Source: Haplosporangium gracile (lineage: Eukaryota > Mortierellomycota > Mortierellomycetes > Mortierellales > Mortierellaceae). From it: DNA of 39,898 nucleotides. A model generated the notes under the pieces. The model saw only the letters and a list, made by a program, of their open reading frames with translations. It was not told where the DNA came from and did not search any database. Both the position numbers and the translations under genes were made by a program. Below, piece by piece: positions 10,871 to 23,300 of the stretch. Location of the stretch: assembly GCA_015499985.1 (NCBI GenBank), contig JAAAUF010000320.1, positions 1 to 39,898 on the forward strand. Reading direction: 5' to 3'. The first letter of the stretch is position 1; the number at the start of each line of letters is the position of its first letter.

Positions 10871-11850
10871 AAAAATCTTGTACTTGTAGACTTGGACTTG
10901 GAGATATGGCCAACTATTTAATAGATAATGCGTGTGCTGTGACTGCCCTCCTTTGTATTTCGACTGCAGGGTTTGTTCATGTCGTGTGTTTGTGTGTCTG
11001 TGTAACGAAGACCCAAGAGGAGGGAATGGTCATAAAGACTCAATTCGTATTTGGATGTGCAGGAGCTGGAGTTGGCTGGGGCGTCGACTTGTACACACAG
11101 GGGTATTTTAAAGTGCGAGGGAAAGCAATTGGGCCAACGTATGCAAGACAAATAAAGTCCTGAGGCCGGATTGACAATGAGCCGAAGGGTTCTTGGATTG
11201 GGCGGGCTGTTGGATGTTTTGCGAGACTAAAGGACAAAAGGACCTCTTTTTTGAGCCCCTTACACTTTTTTGTTTCCTCGGATATACAACTCGTTAACAG
11301 TCCCTCATATGCTGCTGACAGAGGGTAAGCGATAACACAGACCGTTAAAATATAAGGGAAGGATAGCAAACAAAAAATAGTAAATCCACTTTGCAGGTCT
11401 GAAGTGAAACTTCGCATGTCCCCAGTTTGGATTCACTCACACACACTAACGCGTCATAAAAACAGAAGAAAAGGAAATTTTTTTTTATCTAAGAACATGG
11501 ATGGGATGTGTGGCCCTCAACGCGTTCACGCACTATCAGTCCCACTTTGCTGTCTGTGTTCCCGTTGTCTTGCCTCCACCGCACAAAATAAAAGAAGAGA
11601 ACGAGGAAGTGGGTTTCGTGGCCTTTTCTTCTTCTCGTTGTTCTGATTCTGACCAAAAAAAAAAACTATCTTTCTTTTCTATTTCCTGCTACAGATAGCT
11701 CCTCTTTTCCATATTTCACCCTACTCTACCCTTACGCATCATTAATCTCTCATTACCCATTGATACACAAACACAACCACCACCCTCCTTCCAAGACCTA
11801 AATCCTCTTGGGTAGCACAAACACACGCGAACACACACAAACAGACAACA
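10871..11850. promoter_or_regulatory. Intergenic region between the INCENP-like gene and the ABC transporter
   Basis: The proximal part is the INCENP 3' UTR, with AATAAA at 11151-11156. The distal part is the transporter promoter and leader: a CT-rich stretch (about 11660-11760) and an AC-rich stretch just before the ATG. A CTGCTACAG acceptor-like site near 11696 could close a leader intron. No coding ORF is supported. Confidence 0.5.
11151..11156 (+). terminator. Putative AATAAA poly(A) signal of the INCENP-like gene
   Basis: AATAAA on the sense strand, 281 nt after the stop codon. Confidence 0.5.
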
Positions 11851-14800
11851 ATGTCTCAACCACCCAACCAGCCGCCGAACCAGGCCGGCTCGTCGGACCC
11901 AGCTGCTGCACGATCTGTCCGACACGGCATCCTTCGAAAGGCATCAGCCTTCAACCGAGGACAAGAAGCAGCATCATCCTCTCGTCAAATGGAGAGTATC
12001 ATTCCCCCTCTCGCAGATTTTGACGACAATATGGACGACGACGACAACGACGACGAGGATGAGTTTGACGAAAAGGAGTTGACCGCGGACGAGATCTACC
12101 AGAACGCTCTCGGTGGTCGATGGGGAGAAGGTCCCAGTAAGGTCGATGTCGTCGATGCTGAGCGCGATTTCCGAATGTTGGAACGATCACTGACGCAAAT
12201 GTCTCGTCGCAGCAGCACCGGTCCTCCCGAACCACCAGTCATCCGACGCAGGAGCTCGCGTAAACAGCAGCAGCAGGACCAGGCCGGTCTTACCCAAGAC
12301 GAGCAGATCAAGCAGGAGGGGGACTTTGATTACGAGTCCCACCTCAAGAATAAGATTATCCCCGGAGCGCAGGCTAAGGGACTCAAGAGCAAGACGATGG
12401 GAGTCATGTGGAAGCAGCTGAGTGTTATCGGAGAAGGTGTGGGCGAACAGTTCATTGCCACCACCGGAGATCCTTTCATCACCTTGGTCAACCTTATCAA
12501 CCCATTCTTCTGGGTCCGCAAGTGCACTAACAGAGGCTCCCGATCCAAGACGGTTACCAAGACTATTCTTTATCCCATGGACGGATGCTGTCAGGAGGGA
12601 GAGATGATTTTGGTTCTGGGTCGACCTGGATCGGGCTGCTCGACTCTGCTCCGCGTTCTCGCCAACGATCGCAAGAATTATAAGCAAGTCATCGGTGAGG
12701 TCACCTACAACGAATTGAGCTCGGAGACAGTTGCTAAACATTACAAGGGCGAGGTTCTCTACAACCAAGAGGGTAAGCAATCCCACCCATGCGTCATAAT
12801 TTGATGTTGTAATCATTAACCCATATACCGCCTAAGCTAACCTTATTTATTTGTTGGTATCTAGACGATTTCCACTATCCCACGCTTACCGTCCGTCAGA
12901 CACTGGAGACAGCCATCAAGGCCAAGACTCCGCGAGCCCGCTTGCCAGAGATGCAGCACCGCAAGGATTTTCGCGACATCTTCCTGGATGTGCTCACCAA
13001 GATGTACGGTCTCACACGTCAGAAGGAGACTCTGGTCGGAAACGCATTCATCCGTGGACTGTCTGGAGGAGAGCGCAAACGACTCTCGATTGCTGAGCAG
13101 ATGGCGACCCGCTCTAGTATCAACATGTGGGATGGTTCGACTCGTGGTCTTGATGCTTCCTCAGCACTAGATTATGTCAAGTCGCTCCGTGTGCAGACCA
13201 ACCTGCTGAGACGCTCTACGATGGTCTCTATCTACCAGGCGTCTGAGAATATTTATGATCTGTTCGACAACGTGTTGTTGCTTTACGATGGTCGTTGCAT
13301 CTATTTCGGCCCCGCAGAGTTGGCACGTCAGTATTTTATTGAGATGGGATTCGACTGCCCAGCTCGTCAGACCACAGCCGACTTCTTGACCGCCGTTACG
13401 GACCCACACGAGCGCAAGACTGCCCAAGGGGCGCACCCCAATGTTGTTGCTTCCATGCCCAGGACCCCCGAGCAATTCGAGGTGTTGTACAAGCAGTCGA
13501 TTATCTACGAGGACATTGTTCGACAGATGAGGGACTTTGAGGCTCAGGCAAACTCTGCCAACAAGGATGACTTTAAGGAGGCAACTCGACAGAATAAGCA
13601 GAAGCATGTGTCGATCAACAATCCTTACACGATCACGTACTGGAACCAGATCTGGGCCATGACAGTCCGCCAGGTCCAGCTGACAAGGGGCGACATTGGC
13701 AGCTTGATCTCTCGCTACGCGACTGTAAGTCAGCTCTTTGCACCAATTTTTTTTTGTCTATTGGGCTTGCTGTGAATGTCTCGATCCTTGGCATGGTTCT
13801 AATGCAGACATTTCTTTTTCTTCCTGTGGTTGTTCATGTAATAGATGATCATCAAGGCTGCTGTTGTCGGAACCTGTTTCTTGCTGCTCCCAACCACAAG
13901 CAACGGTACTGTCAACCTCTTTATTTATTCACTTTGATTCATGTTTATGATGATGATGTGTACATAGATGCAAGCGTTGCTTACTTTATTCTCTGTTGTC
14001 TTCTGTTACTTTCCTTCAATAGGTGCCTTCACACGTGGAGGTGTGTTGTTCTTTTCGCTCCTTTTTAACGCTTTGATCTCCCAGGCCGAGCTCCCTCAGG
14101 CCCTTCAAGGTCGTCCGATTCTTTACAAGCTCAAGAACTACGCCATGTACCGCCCCTCCTCGTTCGGTCTTGCCCAGATTGTCCTCGACATTCCTATCGT
14201 CCTCGTCCACAACCTTTTGTTCGCTATCGTGCTCTACTTCTTGTCTGGTCTGCAGCGTACTGCCGGAAAGTTCTTCTTCTTTGTTTTGGTCCTCTCCCTC
14301 GCGACATTGTGTATGACCAGCTTCTTCCGCATGTGGTAAGCTTTTCTTTGTCCACAGCCGCAGTTTTTTCATATCCTTTTGTCGAACTCAAAGTGCCAAT
14401 CGTATTGTTAACAAACTTTATCTTTTATTTTGACTTCTCTAGGGGCTGTGCATCCAAGACTTTTGACGACGCCACCAAATACTCTGGTGTGCTCTTGCTC
14501 GCCCTGATTCTCTACTCCGGCTATCTGATTCCATACCAGGCCATGCACCCATGGTTCATCTGGATCTTCTGGATGTAAATCCATCGTCTCTGCAGTTGTG
14601 TACTCTTTTGTTTTTACCTATGTCTGCGTGTCTCTTGTTGAATGTGTCGCTGACAATGTACTTTTCTAATTATCTGACTGACTGGCTTTTAGCAACCCTC
14701 TTGCATACGCATTCAAAGCGCTAATGTCGAATGAGATGTCTGGACTTCGCTTCTCCTGCGATGTTCCGTTCTTGATCCCCAACGGCCCCGAATACACCGA

Positions 14801-17333
14801 TCTAAACCACCAAGTCTGCACCTTGGCCGGTGCCAAGCCCGGCCTTAACTATGTCGAGGGACCCGACTACCTCTACGGCTCCTTCCGCTACAAGGTTTCG
14901 GAAATGTGGCTCAACGTCCTCGCCGTTTTCCTCTTCTGGATCCTCTTTACTATCTTGACTGCTTGGGCCATGGAGTCGAAGGAGTTTGGAAAGGGAGGTT
15001 TCAGTACCAACGTCTTTAAGCGGCCTAAGAATGGCTCTGCCCGTGCTGCTGCTGGAAGTCGTCGTGTTGAGCCAGATGTGGAGCAAGGTCAAGTGTCGAA
15101 TGCCTATCCTTCTGCTGATGCTGCTATGACCAGTGGTAATGTTCAAACCCAAGGTGTTGTCGCAAAGGATAATCTCACCAAGGGGTCAGTCTTTGCTTGG
15201 GAGGATCTAGATTATGTTGTGCCTTACAAGGCGGACCCTTCTGGCAAGAAGCAGCTTTTGACTAAGATTGCAGGTCTGGTCAAGCCTGGTACTATGACGG
15301 CGTTGATGGGATCCTCGGGAGCCGGAAAGACCACACTTTTGGATGTCTTAGCGCAGCGCAAGAGTATGGGTGTGGTTACTGGTCAGATCGAGGTCGATGG
15401 CCAACCCCTGCGTCGTGACTTTCAACGTACTACTGGGTACTGTGAGCAGCTGGATGTGCACGTCCCCGAGTGCACTGTCCGTGAGGCCCTCCAGTTCTCG
15501 GCTCATCTCCGCCAGCCTGCCGAAGTCTCTGTCGCCGAGAAAGATGCCTACGTCGAGGAGATTATCAAGATTTTGGAGATGGAGAATATTGCCGATGCCC
15601 TGATCGGAACGACCGAGTCTGGACTCGGTATCTCGGTCGAGGAGCGCAAGCGTTTGACCATCGGAGTCGAGCTGGTTGCCAAGCCCAAGTTGTTATTCCT
15701 GGACGAGCCTACATCTGGACTGGATGCCCAAGCCTCTTACAATATCATGCGTTTCATGCGCAAGCTTGCGGACCAAGGCCAGGCTATCCTCTGCACGATC
15801 CATCAGCCCTCCTCGCAGCTGTTTGCTTTCTTTGACTACCTACTTCTTCTTGCCAAGGGTGGCCGCACAGTCTTCTTTGGGGAGTTAGGTCACGATTCTA
15901 CTGGACTGATCAACTATTTTGAGAAAAACGGAGCCCCCCAGTGTGCAGCCGATGCCAACCCTGCAGAGTACATCCTCGATGTCGTAAACGCCCGCCATTC
16001 GGATCTGGACTGGCCCGAAATCTGGAACAAGTCGCCCGAGAAGGTTCAACTTTTGGAGGACATCCACAAGACTCGTAATGTCAGTGGCAGTGGTAATGGT
16101 GTTTATGACTCCTCCGCAGAACTCGAATATGCCACCGGCACCAGCACTCAGATCAAGTATGTGTTTTCCCGCATGGTCAATACTTTCTGGCGTCTGCCCG
16201 GATACAACATGGGAAGGCTTGGCATGTTGATCATTTTTGGTCTGTTGAACGGATTCACGTTCTTCCGCCTTGGCAACTCTGTGGTCGATCTGCAGTCACG
16301 AGTCTTTGTCGTCTTCCAGATTCTCGGTAAGGAGATTAACATGCAAAAATCTTTGGCCGCACATTTCATTTTGCGTTTTTCACTCACAACGGTCTGCTTT
16401 CTTCCCTTTTCTTTCTGTCGCTCCCCTTCGCCTTCTTATGCAAAAAGTCATGGCACCCTTGATCTGCAACACAGTAGAGCCTAGGCTGCAAACGGAGCGC
16501 CAATGGTTCTTCCGGGAGCAAGCAGGCAAATACTACAGCTGGAAACCGTTTGCACTCGCGATCAGTGTAATCGAATTGCCCTTCCTCATCTTTACCGCGA
16601 CTATTTTCTTCTGTGTTCTCTACTGGACCGTCGGCTTCACCACCGACCCCCTCTCGACGTTCTACACCTACCTGATGCTCTTGATCTTTGTCACCTTTGC
16701 CGTTACCTTGGGACAAATGATTGCCGCCTGGACCCCCAATGTCCAAATTGCTGCCCTGTTGAACCCTTTCATTATCTCGGCGCTCAATCTCTTCTGCGGT
16801 GTCGTCATGCCCTATGCTAGTATGCCCGGGTTCTGGCGTTCCTGGCTCTACTGGCTTGACCCGTAAGGTTTTTTTTCTTTTTATACGCGTTTTTTTCTGT
16901 GCAGTTGAAAAAAAATTGGCCACATTTTTGGGATGGAACGACGCCACTAACCAAATTCATCGATCATTTGTTTCAAACCAAAAATCACCATAGGTACCAC
17001 TACATTGTCGAAGGTCTCGTCACAACCCAACTCCACGGCCTGGATGTCCGCTGCCGCAACACAGAGTTCAACATTTTCGAACCGCCCTCAGGCCAGACCT
17101 GTATCCAGTACGCCGGAGCCTTCCTCCAGCGCGCTACGGGTTACCTCAACAACCCCGACGCGACCGCGGGTTGCCAGTACTGCCAGTATTCCAAGGGTCA
17201 GGATTTCTACAGGAACCTGAATATGGATTTCTCGCATCGCTGGAGAAATATTGGTATTTCTTGTATTTATTTGGTCAGCAACTTTATCATTATTATCTTG
17301 GGCATCAAGTTCTTCAAGGGCAACAAGCGGTAA
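11851..17333 (+). CDS. Full-size PDR/ABCG-type ABC transporter
   Basis: Exons 11851-12772, 12865-13724, 13845-13905, 14023-14335, 14443-14574, 14693-16326, 16448-16862 and 16994-17333 join in frame to 1558 aa with the (NBD-TMD)x2 order of fungal pleiotropic drug resistance pumps. An acidic tail (about 50-80) precedes NBD1. NBD1 has the family's degenerate sites: Walker A GRPGSGCS (about 256, Cys for Lys), signature LSGGERKR (about 372), Walker [12 protein letters not shown], and SIYQAS with Tyr in place of the H-loop His. NBD2 is canonical in Walker A GSSGAGKT (about 969), Walker [13 protein letters not shown] (about 1096) and H-loop TIHQPS; its signature is the PDR-type SVEERKR (about 1076). 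Membrane helices lie at roughly 590-830 and 1240-1540. It exports hydrophobic compounds or lipids across the plasma membrane. NBD2 wording resembles SNQ2 more than PDR5, but the substrate cannot be read from sequence. Confidence 0.95.
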
Positions 17334-17391
17334 AAATGGCGGTTAGGTGATTGAGAGAGAAGGAGCGAGGGAGAGAGGTAGGAAAGCAAGA

Positions 17392-17436
17392 AAGGAAGGA
17401 AGGAAGGAAGGAAGGAAGGAAGGAAGGAAGGAAGGG
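17392..17436. repeat. (GGAA)n microsatellite
   Basis: About eleven AAGG/GGAA units in the 3' UTR side of the ABC transporter, 60 bp after its stop codon. Confidence 0.95.
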
Positions 17437-17571
17437 AGATAGGAGAGAAGGAGGGAATGATTATACATATTTTACACTTCATACAAATATAGAATACATT
17501 TGTCTGTACATATTTTCACTAATGCTCCACACAGCAGAATCATTAACAGCATTGTGCTAAGCATAGGCGGA

Positions 17572-17577
17572 TTTATT
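17572..17577 (-). terminator. AATAAA poly(A) signal overlapping a stop codon
   Basis: On the - strand the stop TGA is directly fused to AATAAA (TGAATAAA, 17579 to 17572), so the signal begins with the last base of the stop. If used, the 3' UTR would be only tens of nucleotides long. Confidence 0.5.
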
Positions 17578-20076
17578 CAGCGGGGAAGGGGCAGCGCGGA
17601 CCCAAACACAAAGTTGGCAGTGTACTCCTCCGGCGCCGGACCCCTACGACGATGAGAAGAAGTGACATTGACGACGGCGGTCGGGGTGTGTAAAGGCCAA
17701 TGGATTCCATGCTCCTTCCACGCGCGCCGGAGTTTTGTAAGTTCTCGGTGCTGCTCGCCCCCTTGTCCACGAACCTGGGTATTATTGTTGCCCTCAGCCT
17801 CGTCTAACACACGAGGACTTTTCTCCTGCAGCGATGACGATGATGCTGAGGACTCGGATACGATTCCCTCCTTCTCTTGTTCCTGTTCTTCTGCTGGAGG
17901 TAAGGGTGTAGAAGGCAGCCGCTTTCGCTCACCAAAGCTCTTCCTCCGGCCATTACGAACCACAAGTCCTGCATCAGAGCTTGAATCTGCGCCCGAAATA
18001 GGCACTATTCTGGATCGTCCTCGTCGGGCTGGCCAACTTTCGGATGACTGATTTTCCTGAAACGACATCAGCGTCCGTATTCGTTTCTTGGGCGGGAGAA
18101 GGTGCCTGTGCACAGGTCGATGGTGGATAGAGGGAGTCGTTCTGCGGCCCTCATACCCGTTACTACCAGCGTCCTTCTGCAGCCCCTCCTCACCTTCGGC
18201 GCCCTCGACTTCCAAATAAGATTCTGAACGATGGGTTCTTGCTCGAAGACCGGACCTCCGACCGGACAGCTGCTCTCCCTTGTGCTGAACAGGTCGTTGT
18301 CCCGACTGCCATCGCGGTGGAGGTGGTGGCGATGGCGATGGCGATGGCGATGGCGATAGAGGCGGCTGTGAAGATGACAATTTTGTCCGCCGTCGAGAAA
18401 TCCCCTTTGCGACGTGTATTCTTCCTGGATCCTCCGCCTCTGCCTCTGGCGTTGCAGTGGTCTTCTTTCTGTATCCTGAATACTCGGGCAGGGCTGGGAT
18501 ATCTACGCTGAGGAACACGCTGTTCATATGTGGGTTTTGTAAGAGTAGGTCGATCGTGTCTTTGTTGAGTTGTCGTTTGATGTCGTCTGATATTGAGCGG
18601 CGGCGAGGCGTGCGAGTAGGAATTACGGCTGCTAGTACTAGTGTTGGTGCTGGTTGTTGTGTTCTCCTGTTACGGGTCTGTTTCTCCGGTGTTGCTGTTG
18701 CCTTTGACTTGCTGAAAGAATCCTTGCTATTGCCGGTAAGGGCGCCACGCGTTCCAGCGGATCTTTGCGATATTGAAGGCATTGGTTTCCTGTAGTATGA
18801 TTCGACATGATCCTCAAAGTCGGAATCAACCTCTGGTGATAGAGGTTCTACGCGCAATTCAACTCCCTCTTCCTCCTCCTCCTCCTCCTCCACCATCTCC
18901 ACCTCCTCCTCCTCCTCTACCTCCTCCTCCTCTACCTCCTCTGCCGCCGCCGCCTCGAACGGCGCCTGTGGTTGGGTATGGTATTTGAATAGCCTGTCGT
19001 GATATGTGCTTGCGACGATATCATCCTGGCCACTTTGATGATCTTCCTGCTTGTCCTCGTCTGCCGGACTCACTTGTTCAACTCTTTGCGGGCTGATGCT
19101 CCACGACAGCACTTCTCCTGATGCGATCGCCAAAGAATCATCCGCAACAAGTATTCCGTTGTCGACGTTGTCATTAAAGTCGTTGTCGTCATTTGAATAA
19201 CGCGATGATATGTCGTATACATCCACAAGGTCGTCGTATGGTTGAGAATCCATTGATGTGCGGACGTTGGGAATCGGTGAGCAAGACGGCAACCGTTGAC
19301 CACACACAAGCTGAGAGAGCCCAAGGGAATCATCAGTTGATGGTATAGGCATGTCATGATTTTCTGGTTGTGGTAATTGGGTAGGTGATGGTGATGGCGA
19401 CAGGGACCGAGGTGGCAATGGAGACGACGGTTCTTGGGTGTATATATGTCCTGCTGGCGCAGTGTCGCGTGGTTGTGTGAGTGGCTCTGCTTTTTCAAAA
19501 ACCTCCTCCTCCTCTTCGTCCTCCAGTATCGGTATCTGTGTCGCCCATTCCTGTGTCATCAACTGCTCTGATACGAAGGTCGAAGAGACCCTGACAGAGT
19601 TCCGATGTCGCGACTGATCATCTTGACCAGACTCAGGCAAGGAATCTTGGAACGTTACTGTCCGTTGCGAGAACGAGCCCCCGTCAGAAAATGCCTGTGA
19701 TGTCTGCTGTGATCCTCTTGGTTGTTGAGACGATGTTGAACTATTGGTTCGTGTTTTTGTGAGTCGTTTGTTGGCTGCATTGCCGCGAGGTGATGTTGGT
19801 GACCTTGCTGCTGGCGTGCTTTTCTTGCTATTTGGCTTCCTGATGTGATCGAACAAGTTGGATGTGGTGAAACGAACATGTGTCCTTTGACTACTGCTCG
19901 GACCTAAATAAGTGAGGTGCAGGCAACGCTTTTTGTTGTTAAGAGGTGCTCCTTTTTGTTCTTGTCGACGGGAATTGTTAGTTAGTGAGAAGAAAAGAAG
20001 AATGAGAAGTAACAAGAAGGAGAGTCATACTTCCTGAGTGTTGACCTTCTTGATTCGTTGCAGACTGCTGTCCCAT
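17577..20076 (-). CDS. Unrecognised large disordered acidic/Ser-rich protein
   Basis: Exons 20076-20031 and 19903-17577 join in frame to 790 aa. The first exon codes only 15 residues (MGQQSATNQEGQHSG) before a donor GTATGA. I do not recognise a domain. The N-terminus is basic (RTHVRFTTSNLFDHIRKPNS) with SP/TP sites. Many SQ/TQ dipeptides (SQQ, TSQ, FSQ, SQR, TQE, TQI) occur in the first 150 residues. A polyglutamate tract (about 333-361), an SPSPSP/PPPPP run (about 530-545), several basic clusters (PRRRSIS, SRRRTK, PPKKRIR, ERKR) and an ordered-looking C-terminus (LTKLRRAWKEHGIHWPLHTP) follow. Basic clusters plus SQ/TQ density suggest a nuclear protein and possible PIKK target, which is inference only. 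Composition and codon use look like a normal host gene. It lies 233 bp upstream-adjacent to the TTI1 stop. Confidence 0.75.
18322..18360. repeat. (GGCGAT)n coding repeat
   Basis: GGTGGC/GGCGAT hexamers on the + strand encode the alternating Ser-Pro run of the unrecognised protein on the - strand. Confidence 0.85.
18863..18942. repeat. (CTC/CTT)n tract coding polyglutamate
   Basis: CCT/CTC triplets on the + strand read as GAG/GAA on the - strand. They encode the polyglutamate block of the unrecognised protein, interrupted by Val and Met codons. Confidence 0.9.
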
Positions 20077-20286
20077 GGCGCTATGGAGAGTCGTCAGTTG
20101 GGTGCAAATTAGGCAGCGGTTGTTGGGGTGTTGTTGAAGTGTGGAGTGCGAGAAAAGGAAAGGAGTGAAAAATCAACTAGACGAGCGGGCATAGACAAGA
20201 GAGTAAGTAACAAACGCCAAAGGATTTTTTCAAAATGACGGCCCCTGAAAATCTAATACCCAGTTGTCAGTTGTCCAACTTTTTTT

Positions 20287-20292
20287 TTTATT
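20287..20292 (-). terminator. Putative AATAAA poly(A) signal of TTI1
   Basis: AATAAA on the - strand, 18 nt after the TTI1 stop, within a T-rich + strand run (A-rich on the sense strand). Confidence 0.5.
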
Positions 20293-20309
20293 TGATGTAA
20301 ACTGCATGT

Positions 20310-23300
20310 CTAGAGAGCGTGAGTATCCATGAATGCCAAGATATCCATGCATATTTGCAACCCATGTTTCTCCTCCTCATCCACACCTGCTTCATTTCCT
20401 TCAGTATCATGTCCTCGCACGACTTCCTCTAGGGCAACATACACAGAATCGCCGTGACCTGCCACAGCCATACTCCGAATAACCTCCGCTGCCGCCGTTC
20501 TGACATCCCTGTGCAATCGTCCATCCCGATCCAGAGCCATCTCTTTTGCCAGCAAAAGCATCGTCCATATCTCCTGAACCGGTATCCGAATGCGTCGCAC
20601 AATCTTGGACACGCTGACCAGAGTCGTCATCTGTAAACGATGCTCCCTCGTAAACACCTTGCCCTGTGTCTGCGTCCTTCCTTGTCTGGGGGTACGGTAT
20701 CCTTGCCCAGATCCAGATCCAATGGCTGCTCTCTCACTTGCCGTTGACTTTCTAGTGGTGGTGATCCCCTTGGCTCCACTATCAGTAGCAGGCATCCACG
20801 TCCGCAACGCCTTCACAATGAACGGCCAGACATCATCCAGCAAATGCCTGCCCAAAAAGTCGCTACAGTTCTCCGCCAGTGTTGTGATGACCTCGATAGC
20901 CCGCAGACTGACAAAGAACACGTCCAACTCTGACCGCCTCAACACCCGTCCGACGATCGCCGGCCAGAACCCGTGAATGACAGGATTCAAGTCCTGAGGA
21001 CGACTTTTGAGGACAACAATCGACCCTTGAGTGATTTCCAGTGCCGAGATCCGTAGTCTGGGAGAGGACGCCGTCAAAAAGTACCCTGCCTTAGTGAGGA
21101 TCCTGAGACATAGCGCCTGGTGTTTCGTTAAGGGCTCTGGCTTCGATGCCTCCGTCTGTTTTGGCATGCTCGCCCGCAAAGCTCCAAATGAAATATTCTC
21201 GTCGTCCTCGGCACTATCGACATCATCGACCTTGTCCGCGTCCTCTCGATCTCCAAAAAGTCGCTCCTCGTCCTCCTTTGCTTCCTTGGCGCGTTCCATG
21301 AAATAATCTTTGATTTGTTCTGGCGTCATTGAATTCAACTTTTCCCGTAGAGCCTCATCTTCTCCACCATTACCGTCGTCAACGCCCTTTGTCAAAAGTC
21401 GGTACTCCATGGCAAAACTCTCAACTTCCTTAGATGCATCTGTCTGGGAGGACGCGGTCGTAGCGTTTCTCGTCAAGTCCAGATCCATCCCGCTCATGTT
21501 TGCCTCAGTCTCTTTAATATCCGTCGGAGTGGAGCCAGCCATGACCTTGACGATCTCACACAACGACTTAAGCAAACCCTCGCAGACCTCATCCTCCTGA
21601 TCCTTCCAGTGGTCCAGAGCTTCGAAGATCTCCGTGACCGAGTCCTCCAGCATCGAGATTGCAGGAGGCCCTACGACATGAATCAAAGCCCAGAGGACCT
21701 GCGGCGTCTTAGGGTTGCTGTTCAAGAAAGCGATACGCTGTGAGATCTGCTGGATGACATAGTCGTAGTTTGCCTGGATCAAGTCGCCAACAGTCTCATA
21801 TTGGCAGACGAAAGCAACGTGCTCCAGCGCCACTTCTGCCGCATCCCGGACAAGCGCCGAGTCCTGATCACCAAGATGCTCCAGCAGAATGTAGAGGACC
21901 CGAACCAGCTCCACTTCAAATTCTATTCCACCGAGAATAACAGCAATAGAGGCAATGCCCTCTAGAAGCAGACACCGCAGCATCACGTCCGTATTGTGGT
22001 CGTACTCCACCGGTCCAGTAGCCTCGAACGTTAACTCCTCGCCCTCGTCCTCGCCCATGCCAAATATCCTTGCCAAGATAGCCTTCTTTGAACGCGAGTT
22101 CAATTCAGCAGATTCGGCAAGTCGTGATCGTTCCTCTATCTCCTGCCTGGTTCTTGCCTCGACAGAAAGTTGAGAGCACTCCAGCAGGACAACTAGGTAC
22201 TCGTCCAGTACTCCTCTAGCTGCTCTTCTGACATGACGCTGGCTTTTCCTCTGACGTGACGGTTTGGACGAGCCCTTGTCCTTGCATTTCCGTGTCGAAG
22301 AGTCCTGCAAGGCGAAATCGCCCAATGTCGCCAGCCCGATCCCAGAGGCGCCGACAAGGAGTTGGTTCATCATGAGAACAGTTGACACGTCCGAGGCTCT
22401 GAACCATCCTTGGTTTTCCCGCACTGTTCTGGCTGCATCCTGTAACCGAGATGTAAGCTCCATTATCCATGTGTCGATCTCAGTGTTGGAGCCAAGCTGT
22501 CGCAAGAACCCCAAGAAGGTATTGGACGTCAACTGCTCCCGAAGGTGAAGATGAATCCTGCGAGGAAACCCAAACTTTCGTCCGCTGCCTTTCCGCTCCA
22601 TGACCCATGTGTGCCAACGTTCCTCCTCGCTGCCAGGCGGAAAGGTGCTTGATCCTAAGGCCATCACTCCAAGAATGCCTGTTCGCTCATCCATGTTGTG
22701 TTGGTCTAGTTGTTCGATCGTCAAGGCTTGAATCCATGGTTGGAGGTAGCTGACCAGTGTTTGTTGGGTGACAATGAACTCCATCTGGCGCCCCAAAAAC
22801 AATACCAAACCCTGTGCAATACGGATCGCGTCCTGTTTCGTGGCCTCATTCGCTCCGTGCAAGATCCTCGACAAGGCTGTCAAGCGCTCACGAACAATTT
22901 GTTTGCCTACATCTGCCAGTTCCTGACTGCCATATTCCTCCGCAAGGGCACCCAAATGAGCCTTGGCCGGCAAGGACACATCGACAAAGTCGTCCTGTGT
23001 GCATCCGATCAGGGTCTCTAGCAAAAATCCTGGTGCGCTCGACGTGGCTGATCCTGCTGTTTTCCGTACAAGTGCGCCCTGGCAGTCACTCAGGATCCGA
23101 AAAGACATTTCGGCAAAGTGGCGCCGTACATCCCAATGAAAATGAGCTCTCAGCTTGGCAATTTGTTTGAAAAGGATTGAAAGTCCATGATCCGTCCTTT
23201 TGATCCAGGCCTCTGATCCAAATCCCTCTGGAGTACGTGAAGGTTCCGAGGTTGATCCTGACTTCCGATCGCCCTTTTCTTTGAACATCGCCATAAGACC

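Noticed and set aside
12187..12816. 200-codon antisense ORF in the first exon of the ABC transporter
   Set aside because: It is a shadow of a well-conserved coding exon on the + strand with no domain of its own.
18210..18275. RRSGLRARTHR in the unrecognised protein resembles the start of a CENP-C motif
   Set aside because: The conserved Pro and aromatic Trp of the motif are missing, and no cupin domain follows, so the similarity is most likely chance in a basic region.
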